From IMG/VR virus record IMGVR_UViG_3300010157_002315, positions 1-23,985 of that record: a stretch of DNA of 23,985 nt; one strand, given 5' to 3'. Positions 1 to 7,679 of the stretch are shown one piece after another. Under the pieces are notes generated by a model. That model did no database searches, was not told the origin of the DNA, and worked only from the letters and a program-made list of their open reading frames with translations. The position numbers and the translations under genes were made by a program. The number at the start of each line of letters is the position of its first letter. Positions within the stretch are counted from its first letter, which is position 1. Source of the DNA: a virus.

Positions 1-885
1 AGGCTCGTTAGTCTTCATAAACTTGAGTTTAGCAATCAGTTTTTCTTTTGGAACTGCTTTAGTCTTACGTGGAGCACGGTTAACCTTAGCTTCTTGTGCA
101 AGCATTTCACATGCACTAGCAATTTCTTGATAAAATGCATGAATAGACTTAACCTGACGACGGGTAAGATGTTTATGACCTTCACGCAACTGTTCGTCAG
201 GAGCATCACCTAACAGTTCTTCAAGTTCTGCAAGGTCATGTGCATACAAATCACGAATGAAACGTGCATGAGCTGCCTTGGCACCCTTAGCTTTGAGCAA
301 GTTAAGCACCTTAAATGCTTTGGGATCAAAGTCTGTAGGATTCAATTGAAAGCTTTCAATTGCATCTTCAATTTCGGTAGTCATTGCATAGGCAGTATCA
401 CGAACACGCTCTTGTATTGAAATAACAAGTGCAGTACTTTTGACTTCTGCAACTGCTTCTTCGTCAATGTCGTCTTTACCGTCTGCAATAACATCAGTAA
501 TTTGTTTACGCAACCAAGCGGCGGTGTCCTTACCGTCGTTAAAATCCGCACGGACTGCCGGCATACCGCGAAGCAAACAACTAGCAATGGCACCCATTGT
601 GACATTACACCGATTATCTTTAGTTTTCTTAAATGCAATAATGTCTTCTTTAGTGCAACCAATTGTAGCCATCCATTTTAAAATTTGTGGCTTTAAATCC
701 TTGCCGCTAAATTCCAAACGGTAGTAGCTCATAGCACCATGCCAGTGGCGTAAGAATTGGCTAGCGTTCATGTCTTCTGCATTATCCCATTTTGGACTGT
801 AGTCCTTCTTGGCATTCTCTCGAATGGTCACACTGGTGATCTTTTTTGCTTTAGGTTTAATTTTTACGCCTGCTACTGTAGCCAT
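1..885 (-). CDS. Partial phage protein of unknown function (N-terminal 295 residues)
   Basis: An uninterrupted minus-strand reading frame runs from ATG at 885 off the left edge, so the C-terminus is missing. The start is supported by GGAG seven bases upstream and by a perfect sigma-70 promoter just before it. The visible 295 residues are hydrophilic and probably helical. The N-terminus is Lys-rich (MATVAGVKIKPKAKKITSVT), the middle has an aromatic stretch (FLRHWHGAMSYYRLEF) and there is an acidic patch near residues 139-146. The C-terminal part is again Lys/Arg-rich. No signal peptide, membrane segment or catalytic motif is visible. I do not recognise the family. The strong host-type promoter suggests early transcription; this is an inference. 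Confidence 0.85.
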   Translation of the reverse strand, partial: MATVAGVKIKPKAKKITSVTIRENAKKDYSPKWDNAEDMNASQFLRHWHGAMSYYRLEFSGKDLKPQILKWMATIGCTKEDIIAFKKTKDNRCNVTMGAIASCLLRGMPAVRADFNDGKDTAAWLRKQITDVIADGKDDIDEEAVAEVKSTALVISIQERVRDTAYAMTTEIEDAIESFQLNPTDFDPKAFKVLNLLKAKGAKAAHARFIRDLYAHDLAELEELLGDAPDEQLREGHKHLTRRQVKSIHAFYQEIASACEMLAQEAKVNRAPRKTKAVPKEKLIAKLKFMKTNEP

Positions 886-916
886 TTTCTGCTCCGTTTT
901 GTTAAACAATATGTAT

Positions 917-945
917 ATTATACTGTCTTTCTCTTTAACTGTCAA
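917..945 (-). promoter_or_regulatory. Perfect sigma-70 consensus promoter for the gene at 1-885
   Basis: On the minus strand TTGACA (940-945) is followed by a 17-base spacer and TATAAT (917-922), a full match to the bacterial housekeeping consensus at ideal spacing. The -35 box overlaps the stop codon TGA (942-944) of the upstream radical SAM gene. The start codon of the downstream gene lies about 30 bases beyond the -10 box with a good Shine-Dalgarno. This probably separates an early-type unit from the late-type radical SAM cluster. Confidence 0.85.
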
Positions 946-2201
946 TCAATTTTGGTTAGAATTTCGGCTAGCCAAGGCACATAATCTTCTATATTTTGGC
1001 TACGAATCTTATCCAATTTTGCAGTGTGTTCTTTCAAATCTTTGAGCGCATAGCTTCTATCTTGTGCAAGCATATAATTTAGGATACTATCAAACTGCGG
1101 TTGAAACTTTCTACGCCACGGTGCGCTAGCATACCATTTTTTGTACTCATCAGATATCCATACTTTAATTTCCGTTGGTAGTACTTGTATGTTCTGGTAA
1201 TGCGGTCCTTCGAGTATATGAAACGAGGGGTTTGGTCTAATATTAGGCATACGATTTTCTCTTAACCAATCGGTCATAGTTAATAATTCTAGAATATTAA
1301 AAACACTAATAGTAGGGGCAAACTTTGCCAACAAGTTTGCGCACGATGCATTACCTAATTTTAAAATATTTTCTTTTATGTCATTCCACTGCACAGGATA
1401 TCTCATATAGTATGCTAAATCACCTATAGCATCAATACTGCAACCAATATGTATTTCTTTAAATTGCGACCAGACGGTAAATGCGTTATCTGGAATAAGA
1501 GTCATGTTGGTATTATATTCTAAAATAATTTGACCGCTAACTCCTAGCTCTATACACAGATCTAATAATCTCCATTGTGCCTTGTTGATTAACGGTTCGC
1601 CGCCTGTCAAGTATAATCGATTTACGTTAGGGACAACCTGTCGCATCATATCCCAGAACTTTTCATCTTGATACCATGTAAAATCGTCATTCTTTAATGT
1701 CCAAGTATTGTTAGTTTGTTTTAATTGATAATTGTTAGTTGAATAAAAATCAAAATTATCACTTCCGGTTAGGTCAACAAAATCGTCATACCATAGACTG
1801 CTGTCCCATGGACCACAGCTACGGCATTTCATATTGCATAAATTTCCAAAACGTAAGTCAATATACTCTAATGGAAATTCGTCAGTGTTAATATATCCTG
1901 CCTGACTGTTTTTAATTTGTTCTATTGGATAATGCTTGAGCATGTGTAGGCGCTTACTGGATAATCCTGCACGTTCTTCATCCCAACATAAACGGCATTC
2001 TTCAGGTTCTTCTCCTGCAAGCATCTGAGACCGCACCCGCTGATGCAACTCACTATTTCTTGTTTGATCTATAGAGTGGTCTTGTACACGCATACCAGTC
2101 TTGCCAAATGGAGGATGTACACACTGGCAGCACATTCGGAAGTCTCCGTTTTGTTGCACACTTAAATGGTTCCAAGGCAAAGGACATATTTTATTCGTCA
2201 T
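942..2201 (-). CDS. Radical SAM protein with N-terminal Cys module (twitch/SPASM-like), 419 aa
   Basis: The radical SAM core is shown by C122-x3-C126-x2-C129 (LCNMKCRSC), which would bind the [4Fe-4S] cluster and SAM, and by TGGEP at 199-203. Ahead of it is an auxiliary Cys module: C6-PLPW, G19, C24-C25, C27, then C69-x2-CWDEERAG (69-79) with a following SSKR. The same arrangement recurs in the paralogues at 6474-7679, 7676-9064 and 9061-10464. Such proteins are usually annotated as twitch/SPASM-type radical SAM enzymes; those modules hold extra Fe-S clusters and often act on peptides, but the substrate here is unknown. The gene is divergent from the plus-strand radical SAM gene, with 28 bases between the starts. 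No Shine-Dalgarno precedes the ATG, so the message may be leaderless. Confidence 0.93.
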   Translation of the reverse strand: MTNKICPLPWNHLSVQQNGDFRMCCQCVHPPFGKTGMRVQDHSIDQTRNSELHQRVRSQMLAGEEPEECRLCWDEERAGLSSKRLHMLKHYPIEQIKNSQAGYINTDEFPLEYIDLRFGNLCNMKCRSCGPWDSSLWYDDFVDLTGSDNFDFYSTNNYQLKQTNNTWTLKNDDFTWYQDEKFWDMMRQVVPNVNRLYLTGGEPLINKAQWRLLDLCIELGVSGQIILEYNTNMTLIPDNAFTVWSQFKEIHIGCSIDAIGDLAYYMRYPVQWNDIKENILKLGNASCANLLAKFAPTISVFNILELLTMTDWLRENRMPNIRPNPSFHILEGPHYQNIQVLPTEIKVWISDEYKKWYASAPWRRKFQPQFDSILNYMLAQDRSYALKDLKEHTAKLDKIRSQNIEDYVPWLAEILTKID

Positions 2202-2214
2202 GATAATATATAGC

Positions 2215-2222
2215 TATAAATA
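2215..2222 (+). promoter_or_regulatory. T4 late-type promoter box TATAAATA
   Basis: An exact TATAAATA lies in the 28-base gap between two divergent radical SAM genes and ends seven bases before the plus-strand ATG at 2230. In T4-like phages this octamer is the -10 element read by the gp55 late sigma factor. Transcription would begin at or within a base or two of the ATG, and no Shine-Dalgarno is present. The assignment rests on motif identity and position only. Confidence 0.55.
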
Positions 2223-2229
2223 CTTCACT

Positions 2230-3285
2230 ATGACAAATAATGCAGATTTTACTCCAGGAAAGCCCATTAGGACCTATGCTAAAAATGGCGCATGGAGAGA
2301 TTGGAGTACTGACGAACTAGTTGGTGCAAAATTAAATTATCTTCCTGGCTGGAAATGTGGCGCGGGCGTAGATAGTTTATTCATCGATATGGATGGCGGA
2401 GTATGGACTGCCAGTTGTCGAGTAGGCGGCAAGTTGGGCAGTGTATGGGATGATTTTAGAGTTCCGGAAGATTGGATTGATTGTAAACGTAATGTATGCT
2501 CGTGTGGCGCAGATTTGTTTATTCCTAAAACACAAACTATTGAATTTAAATCTTTGCTACTTAAAGGGCAGGGATTGGAACCGCAAAATGAATTACGTGA
2601 TGATAATCAAACAGAATTTGTTGCCATGGAGCGTACTCATGCTAGTACACAAAAACAAGTATATTGGGAAATAGGCCGTCGTTGTAATTATGACTGTAGC
2701 TATTGCTGGCCTTGGATTCATAATAATACAGATCCCCACAAACCTTTAGAAGATTTAATGAAGGCCACTGCTCTCATTGAAGAAAGATTTACCAAAGGTG
2801 AGACTGTTAACTTTATTATTAGTGGCGGCGAGCCAACAGTTAATAAAGACTTTTTAGATTGGCTACGCTATCTAAATGCAATGGGTCATCATGTTAGCCT
2901 ACACAGCAACGGAAGTCGCTTACCTGACTACTATAGAGAAGTCATACACTATGGAGACTTAAACATTAGCGTACACTTTGAGTTTTATGATCGTGCAAAG
3001 TTAGTCAAGGTGATTGAAGCACTAGCGGATGAAAAAGCCAACAATGGGGGTAGCGGCCATTTAGAAATTAAGTTTATGATGACTCCAAAAGATCGAGAAG
3101 AAACCTTAAGTCTGGAAGCTGAACTAAAAGCACTACCGCACTTTGTTGAATACTGTACATGGGCTATTGTTCCTATTCGTGGCAGTCTTGAAAACAAAAC
3201 AAGTAGTCCTAATAGTGGAAGTGGAAGTGAGGTTATGGATGGTTATACTAAAGAAGATTATATTTTATTCGGGGATAGAAAATAA
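2230..3285 (+). CDS. Radical SAM protein with N-terminal permuted Cys domain, 351 aa
   Basis: This is the only plus-strand gene in the window. The core is C152-x3-C156-x2-C159 (RCNYDCSYCW) with SGGEP at 198-202 and SNGSR further on. Before it, residues 41-100 form a Cys-rich domain (WKCGAG, FIDMDG, CRVGG, then C85-x4-C90-x-C92). The same domain is at the C-terminus of the radical SAM protein at 11298-12245, so one of the two is permuted. The frame is open from 2101, but that would overlap the divergent neighbour; ATG at 2230 sits just after a TATAAATA box and gives a sensible N-terminus, so I chose it. The gene converges with the radical SAM gene at 3294-4499, eight bases away. The C-terminus ends in a Ser/Gly-rich stretch. 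The substrate is unknown. Confidence 0.9.
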   Translation: MTNNADFTPGKPIRTYAKNGAWRDWSTDELVGAKLNYLPGWKCGAGVDSLFIDMDGGVWTASCRVGGKLGSVWDDFRVPEDWIDCKRNVCSCGADLFIPKTQTIEFKSLLLKGQGLEPQNELRDDNQTEFVAMERTHASTQKQVYWEIGRRCNYDCSYCWPWIHNNTDPHKPLEDLMKATALIEERFTKGETVNFIISGGEPTVNKDFLDWLRYLNAMGHHVSLHSNGSRLPDYYREVIHYGDLNISVHFEFYDRAKLVKVIEALADEKANNGGSGHLEIKFMMTPKDREETLSLEAELKALPHFVEYCTWAIVPIRGSLENKTSSPNSGSGSEVMDGYTKEDYILFGDRK

Positions 3286-3293
3286 TATTATTT

Positions 3294-4499
3294 TTAAAGA
3301 TGCTGTTTTAGATACACTAATTCTTCTTTTATTTCAGGTATTATGTCTATAATACTGACATCTCTAGTCTTATCTAATCGAATAGTCGAATTTACAAATT
3401 TATCATGTAGGTCGTTGCCCACATACGGCTGAGTTCTTAGATAATTTATAACTACCTCATAAAATTCTGAATCAATTAATTCGTATTTTTGAGCTAATTT
3501 TTCTCTAGTAGGAGGTGATAATGCAGACACAATTCCATCTGCATAATTAACAAAAAAATTAAATTTTGTTTTTGCAATGAGTATCTTGTTTAGTGGCCAA
3601 ACAACGTTGTCCCACCATGTTCTAAATTCTTCAAGCCTATACACACTATACGCTCCAATAGCAAATGTATTACTAACACCTATAGTATTAGGCATCTCTA
3701 AAAACACTTTTATATTATTGAGTAAATTACTAACAGAACTAATTTCAGGATTCTTATATCCCCATCTTAACCATCTATTAAGTTCATCGGGCCCGTCTAT
3801 GCTAACCAAAAAACCTACCTCTTTTGCTTTTTTAAGAAGATCTAACATTTGATAATTTATATAGGTAGCGTTGGTATTTAACATAATTGTTATTTCTCCA
3901 AGTACTCCTATATTCTCTAGATGAGTTAATAATATAATGTTTTCTTTGTTTAAAAAGGGCTCACCGCCTTTTAACATGACGTTTTTTAGTTTTGAAAAAT
4001 CAATGTTAGAAAAAATTTCTTTAGAAAAATCTATGTCAGCAGGATGAATCTTCCAAGAAATTGCTTCAGTATTACTGCTAGGTTCTTTAATTTTATCTAA
4101 CCAATTCCATTCTTTATCAAACTCTGTCCATAAACTGCTGAAAGATGGACTACACATATAGCAAACAAGATTACAGGTGTTTGAACTATTATTTTCTAAA
4201 AATGTTAAAGACCCAGTTGTATCATATTCATTGTATTTTAAAATGTCTAATCGAGCACTTCTTCCTGCATTTTCTTCTGATGTTTTGCAGGATACACATC
4301 CTGGATTCCATACATGATTAAGCATGTCCTCTCTTAATTTTTGCAACCTCGGGCCTTTTAAAATTTTGTCAAGTGGGGTATCGTTTAAATTCCCTAACCC
4401 TCCTATAAACGCACAACAGGGAGTTACTCGTTTATTTGGATGTATACAAACACCATTAAACGGAGCCGAACACAAAGGGACAACATTATTATTGATCAT
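3294..4499 (-). CDS. Radical SAM protein with N-terminal Cys module, 401 aa
   Basis: The core motif is C109-x3-C113-x2-C116 (TCNLVCYMC), with LKGGEP near 176-181. The N-terminal module has C10-SAPF, C18, C28-C29 and C68-x2-C71 followed by a SEENAGRSAR stretch, a diverged form of the CWDEExAGxxSxR motif of its paralogues. The CSAPFN start of the module is shared with the protein at 5381-6490, so these two form a subgroup. The start follows AAGGAT at good spacing and abuts the stop codon of the SGNH-like gene upstream with no intervening base, so the two are probably co-translated. The reaction and substrate are unknown. It ends the contiguous minus-strand run that begins at 12921. Confidence 0.93.
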   Translation of the reverse strand: MINNNVVPLCSAPFNGVCIHPNKRVTPCCAFIGGLGNLNDTPLDKILKGPRLQKLREDMLNHVWNPGCVSCKTSEENAGRSARLDILKYNEYDTTGSLTFLENNSSNTCNLVCYMCSPSFSSLWTEFDKEWNWLDKIKEPSSNTEAISWKIHPADIDFSKEIFSNIDFSKLKNVMLKGGEPFLNKENIILLTHLENIGVLGEITIMLNTNATYINYQMLDLLKKAKEVGFLVSIDGPDELNRWLRWGYKNPEISSVSNLLNNIKVFLEMPNTIGVSNTFAIGAYSVYRLEEFRTWWDNVVWPLNKILIAKTKFNFFVNYADGIVSALSPPTREKLAQKYELIDSEFYEVVINYLRTQPYVGNDLHDKFVNSTIRLDKTRDVSIIDIIPEIKEELVYLKQHL

Positions 4500-5384
4500 T
4501 CAAAAATCCTTAAATTCGGTCATTTGAATATGATGCATAATTTTTTTAGATAATTCTTCAACTGCAATTTTAGTAGGATGGTATCCAGGAGTAATATAGA
4601 GATCGTAAGATTCATCTAATACCCAGCGCCAAGGTATACCAATATATGGATGTGTACTTATATCCAGTTCGTTGAATTCTTTACTATGTTTGTTAAGCGT
4701 ATTGTCACTGACTGTAAATTTAATCCAGTTGCTATTATCTAAATTATTAAAATTTAATCTAGTATGTTTTTTTAATATTACTAAGTCAGATTTTTTAGTT
4801 GCCTGGCCTAATGATTTCCAAAATGTGTATGTAATTCCTTCTGATTTTAAATAATTTTCTACTGCTAATATTCGAAACATACCATCAACTAACAGATCGA
4901 TATCTTTAGCACTAGCAAGCCATGCTATACTGTTTTCATAAAATTCGTTATATAGATTTTTATTCCAATCGTCGTTGTTAGATTTATACCAATCTAGCAT
5001 TGTGACATTAATGGTTGTAAACTTTTCAGTACTATTGCTCCATCTACACAGTCTAGCAGGCTCAGTCCACCCAATACATACATGAAGATTTTTTCTTTCT
5101 TCTGGGGTTAATTGGCTAATATACCCAATAGTTGTTAAGGCAATTTCGGAATTATTATTACCGTCTCTTGATAAATCAACTGATGTTGTATTCAACAATC
5201 TACTAAGAACTCCAGCAAAGTTATACTGGGGTCTTATTAATTTTGTATAGTTATCATGTATTTGGTTTTTATCTAATTTTGTTGATCTATGGAATTCTCG
5301 CCAGTTGCCGTGGGTTGCATGATCCCATGCAATATCATCGCCTGCGGTATAACTACATCCGTTAATCAATAGAGTTTTTTTCAT
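4500..5384 (-). CDS. SGNH/GDSL-hydrolase-like protein, 294 aa
   Basis: The N-terminus LLINGCSYTAGDD carries S11 in the position of the block I nucleophile of SGNH esterases. A later SRDGNNNSE (72-80) resembles block II with G75. Near the C-terminus GYHPTKIAVEEL has H269 in a block V-like position. The block III stretch is less typical (CIGWTEPARL), so catalysis is not certain. SGNH enzymes remove or transfer acyl groups, often O-acetyl on sugars. The start overlaps the stop of the upstream radical SAM gene (ATGA) and the stop abuts the next radical SAM gene, which puts it inside the same pathway. There is no signal peptide, so it would act in the cytoplasm. Confidence 0.7.
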   Translation of the reverse strand: MKKTLLINGCSYTAGDDIAWDHATHGNWREFHRSTKLDKNQIHDNYTKLIRPQYNFAGVLSRLLNTTSVDLSRDGNNNSEIALTTIGYISQLTPEERKNLHVCIGWTEPARLCRWSNSTEKFTTINVTMLDWYKSNNDDWNKNLYNEFYENSIAWLASAKDIDLLVDGMFRILAVENYLKSEGITYTFWKSLGQATKKSDLVILKKHTRLNFNNLDNSNWIKFTVSDNTLNKHSKEFNELDISTHPYIGIPWRWVLDESYDLYITPGYHPTKIAVEELSKKIMHHIQMTEFKDF

Positions 5385-6490
5385 ATGGTATTTATTTTAA
5401 TATGATTTTTACTTGTGTCGTACCAATTTTTTATTTGATTATGGATGAAATGATGACATTTTTTTAAATTACCAAACGGATCATCAGTGCCTAATGTTTC
5501 TAATTTTTCTGATAATGTGTTATATATAATTTTTAATTCTTCTTTAGATAAGTTCCAGATAGCTAAATGAGCAGGATGATGAATAGTATTGTACCATAAG
5601 TAAACTTTATTAGTATTGCAGAACTCTACAAAGTCCGGCATTTCCCACCAGTTATTACGCATTGGATTAATCATAACACTTAACATTCTATCATTATCAT
5701 GGCAGTACTTTTTAAAAATATCAAAGTTTTTCATTAACTCGCCAAACTCTCCGTTAACTCGTATTTCTTCGTAGTTGTTTTTATTAAGACTATCAATACT
5801 AATGTTTAAATGTAAATTACATCCATCCATAATTTTTTGAACTTGTTTATTGTAAACTGTTCCATTGGTGGCTATGTTGATTTTTAGACTAGGATTAATC
5901 TCAGCAGCTAGCATACATATATCGTATACAATTTTTTGTGCAAACGGTTCGCCACCATTAAAACGTAATTCTTCTAAATGCGGTATAAATTCTCTTAACT
6001 GTTCAACAAAAGTATCATCGTACAGCATTGGCATCGGCGGCAGTTTGTCGCGATTTTTTCTAATGCCCGAACTAAGGCGCCCCTCACACATGACACATTC
6101 TAAATTGCATTGATTGCTTAATTCTAACTCTAGCATGGTAGGATATTCCTTAATACTAAAGTGATCATATGCCATTGCTAATGGCCAATTGCCAACTTGT
6201 ATGTTATTTTTACAAACTTTACATTGTTCTTCAAAAATATTATTTTTTAAATTATTACGATATTTGTTAAATGCATCGCCCTTCCAAATATCTAAAATAG
6301 TTTTAGTGCCATCCCAATCTTCTAATGCACCTACTAGAAGCCAGCATGGACTAACTTTTCCGTCACTAGTAAAGTACATGTTATTAAATGGTGCAGAACA
6401 CGGACTGCGAGTATCTACAGATTTTAGCAAATCCATATTTTTTCGTTTTTCGTGATATTCCAATACTTCTTGTTCAGTTAATTTTTGCAT
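5381..6490 (-). CDS. Radical SAM protein with divergent N-terminal Cys module, 369 aa
   Basis: The core is C128-x3-C132-x2-C135 (QCNLECVMC) and NGGEP at 178-182. The auxiliary module begins at C31-SAPF after about 30 extra residues. It has a single C49 followed by Trp where most paralogues have CC, and then C90-x2-C93. The WDEE-x-AG motif is lost (KNNIQVGN instead). If the module binds an auxiliary Fe-S cluster, its ligation differs from that of the other members. The start lies 17 bases inside the end of the upstream radical SAM gene and the stop overlaps the start of the SGNH-like gene, so it is translationally linked on both sides. The substrate is unknown; the changed ligands suggest a distinct step in a shared pathway. 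Confidence 0.92.
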   Translation of the reverse strand: MQKLTEQEVLEYHEKRKNMDLLKSVDTRSPCSAPFNNMYFTSDGKVSPCWLLVGALEDWDGTKTILDIWKGDAFNKYRNNLKNNIFEEQCKVCKNNIQVGNWPLAMAYDHFSIKEYPTMLELELSNQCNLECVMCEGRLSSGIRKNRDKLPPMPMLYDDTFVEQLREFIPHLEELRFNGGEPFAQKIVYDICMLAAEINPSLKINIATNGTVYNKQVQKIMDGCNLHLNISIDSLNKNNYEEIRVNGEFGELMKNFDIFKKYCHDNDRMLSVMINPMRNNWWEMPDFVEFCNTNKVYLWYNTIHHPAHLAIWNLSKEELKIIYNTLSEKLETLGTDDPFGNLKKCHHFIHNQIKNWYDTSKNHIKINTI

Positions 6491-7679
6491 TTGTTAATAC
6501 TTTATACCATTCGTTAAATTCTATTTCAAATTTTTGATCTCTTATTTTATCAACTTCATTAACTTCATTAAAAAATAAATCTAATTCATCCTGGCCAGGT
6601 TGATTTAAAAAACTTAATAATTCATGTATTTTTTCTATTTTGCTATTCTTGTATTTTTCTATTAATATATTTTTAATCTGTTGTGGTAAATTTTTAATAC
6701 AGTTATAACTTGAGTGATGTAGTATATTAAAGAAGTATGATACTCCGTGTTCATTTAACCAGTTGTATATTTCGTCTAGATAAAAAATATTAAAATTACT
6801 TATAGTTGGGAAAATTGTAATAGATACATTGGAATTTTCGTTTTGTAGTTTTTTGTATTGCTTTAAGTTGTCTTCAATTGTTTTGAAATTACCTGGAAAT
6901 CTTTGATATTCATATCGATTATCAATATCATCTATGCTTAAGAATATTTGAGCATATTTAAATTTTTTAATGTACTGTAATACTTTATCATTTACTATTG
7001 TAGCATTAGTATTCATTAGAAATGTAATGTTCTTAGATAAGTCTAGGTCATCTAAAGTTTTTAATAACTTTAAGTTTTCCGGACTTGTCATAGGTTCGCC
7101 ACCTGTAATTTCTAAATGCTGTAGATCCTTCAACCAGTTAACAAATACTTCTTCATTGTTAGTATCAAAAAATTTATTTTCAAGCCAGTATTCGCTCCGG
7201 TATTCCGGATCGTGTTTATTTTCAATAATTTTAATACCATACCGTTGCTTATGTTCTTTAAACAAAGAGCTTGATGCCATTGGTCCGCAGATTCTACATT
7301 TAAGATTACACACATTACTCAGTTTTAAATCTAATGCTTTTGGTCCAGATTTATTAACTGGCAAAAATTCTATCTTAGAAATATCAATGTTTTGTGGAAA
7401 GTCCTGACGCATACTCCTAATTCCAGCTGATTCTTCATCCCAACATTGATGACACTCTTTAGGTTTTTTACCGTCTAAAAATGCTTTTCTTAAGTTTTGA
7501 AAACCTTGTGAATTCCACAGCACATCAATCCTGCCATCCTTCATATTAGGCAATTGTAATTCATTATTAATATTCGGTTGTGCAAATTTACAACACGGTC
7601 TTAGAGATCCATTGACATCAGTCGACAGATTAGTCCACGGCATTACGCAAAAACTATCGCCATAACTACCTAGATTCAT
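6474..7679 (-). CDS. Radical SAM protein with N-terminal Cys module, 401 aa
   Basis: The N-terminal module is complete: C11-VMPW, DVNG, C29-C30, then C76-x2-CWDEESAG (79-86) and SMR. The core is C124-x3-C128-x2-C131 (VCNLKCRIC) and TGGEP at 192-196. A later stretch, SIDDIDNRYEYQR, closely matches SVDDIGERFEYQR in the neighbouring protein at 7676-9064. The two also share LDLKLSN before the cluster, so they arose by duplication. The start overlaps the stop of that neighbour by four bases (ATGA) and is preceded by AAGAAGAG. The enzyme is expected to be a cytoplasmic Fe-S protein; its substrate is unknown. Confidence 0.94.
   Translation of the reverse strand: MNLGSYGDSFCVMPWTNLSTDVNGSLRPCCKFAQPNINNELQLPNMKDGRIDVLWNSQGFQNLRKAFLDGKKPKECHQCWDEESAGIRSMRQDFPQNIDISKIEFLPVNKSGPKALDLKLSNVCNLKCRICGPMASSSLFKEHKQRYGIKIIENKHDPEYRSEYWLENKFFDTNNEEVFVNWLKDLQHLEITGGEPMTSPENLKLLKTLDDLDLSKNITFLMNTNATIVNDKVLQYIKKFKYAQIFLSIDDIDNRYEYQRFPGNFKTIEDNLKQYKKLQNENSNVSITIFPTISNFNIFYLDEIYNWLNEHGVSYFFNILHHSSYNCIKNLPQQIKNILIEKYKNSKIEKIHELLSFLNQPGQDELDLFFNEVNEVDKIRDQKFEIEFNEWYKVLTNAKIN

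Noticed and set aside
2101-2229. Upstream extension of the plus-strand radical SAM gene
   Set aside because: It overlaps the N-terminal coding region of the divergent gene and precedes the TATAAATA box; start at 2230 fits better.
3279-3294. Perfect 16-base AT palindrome at the convergent junction as a terminator
   Set aside because: It contains no GC pairs, so the hairpin would be weak; kept only as a minor observation.
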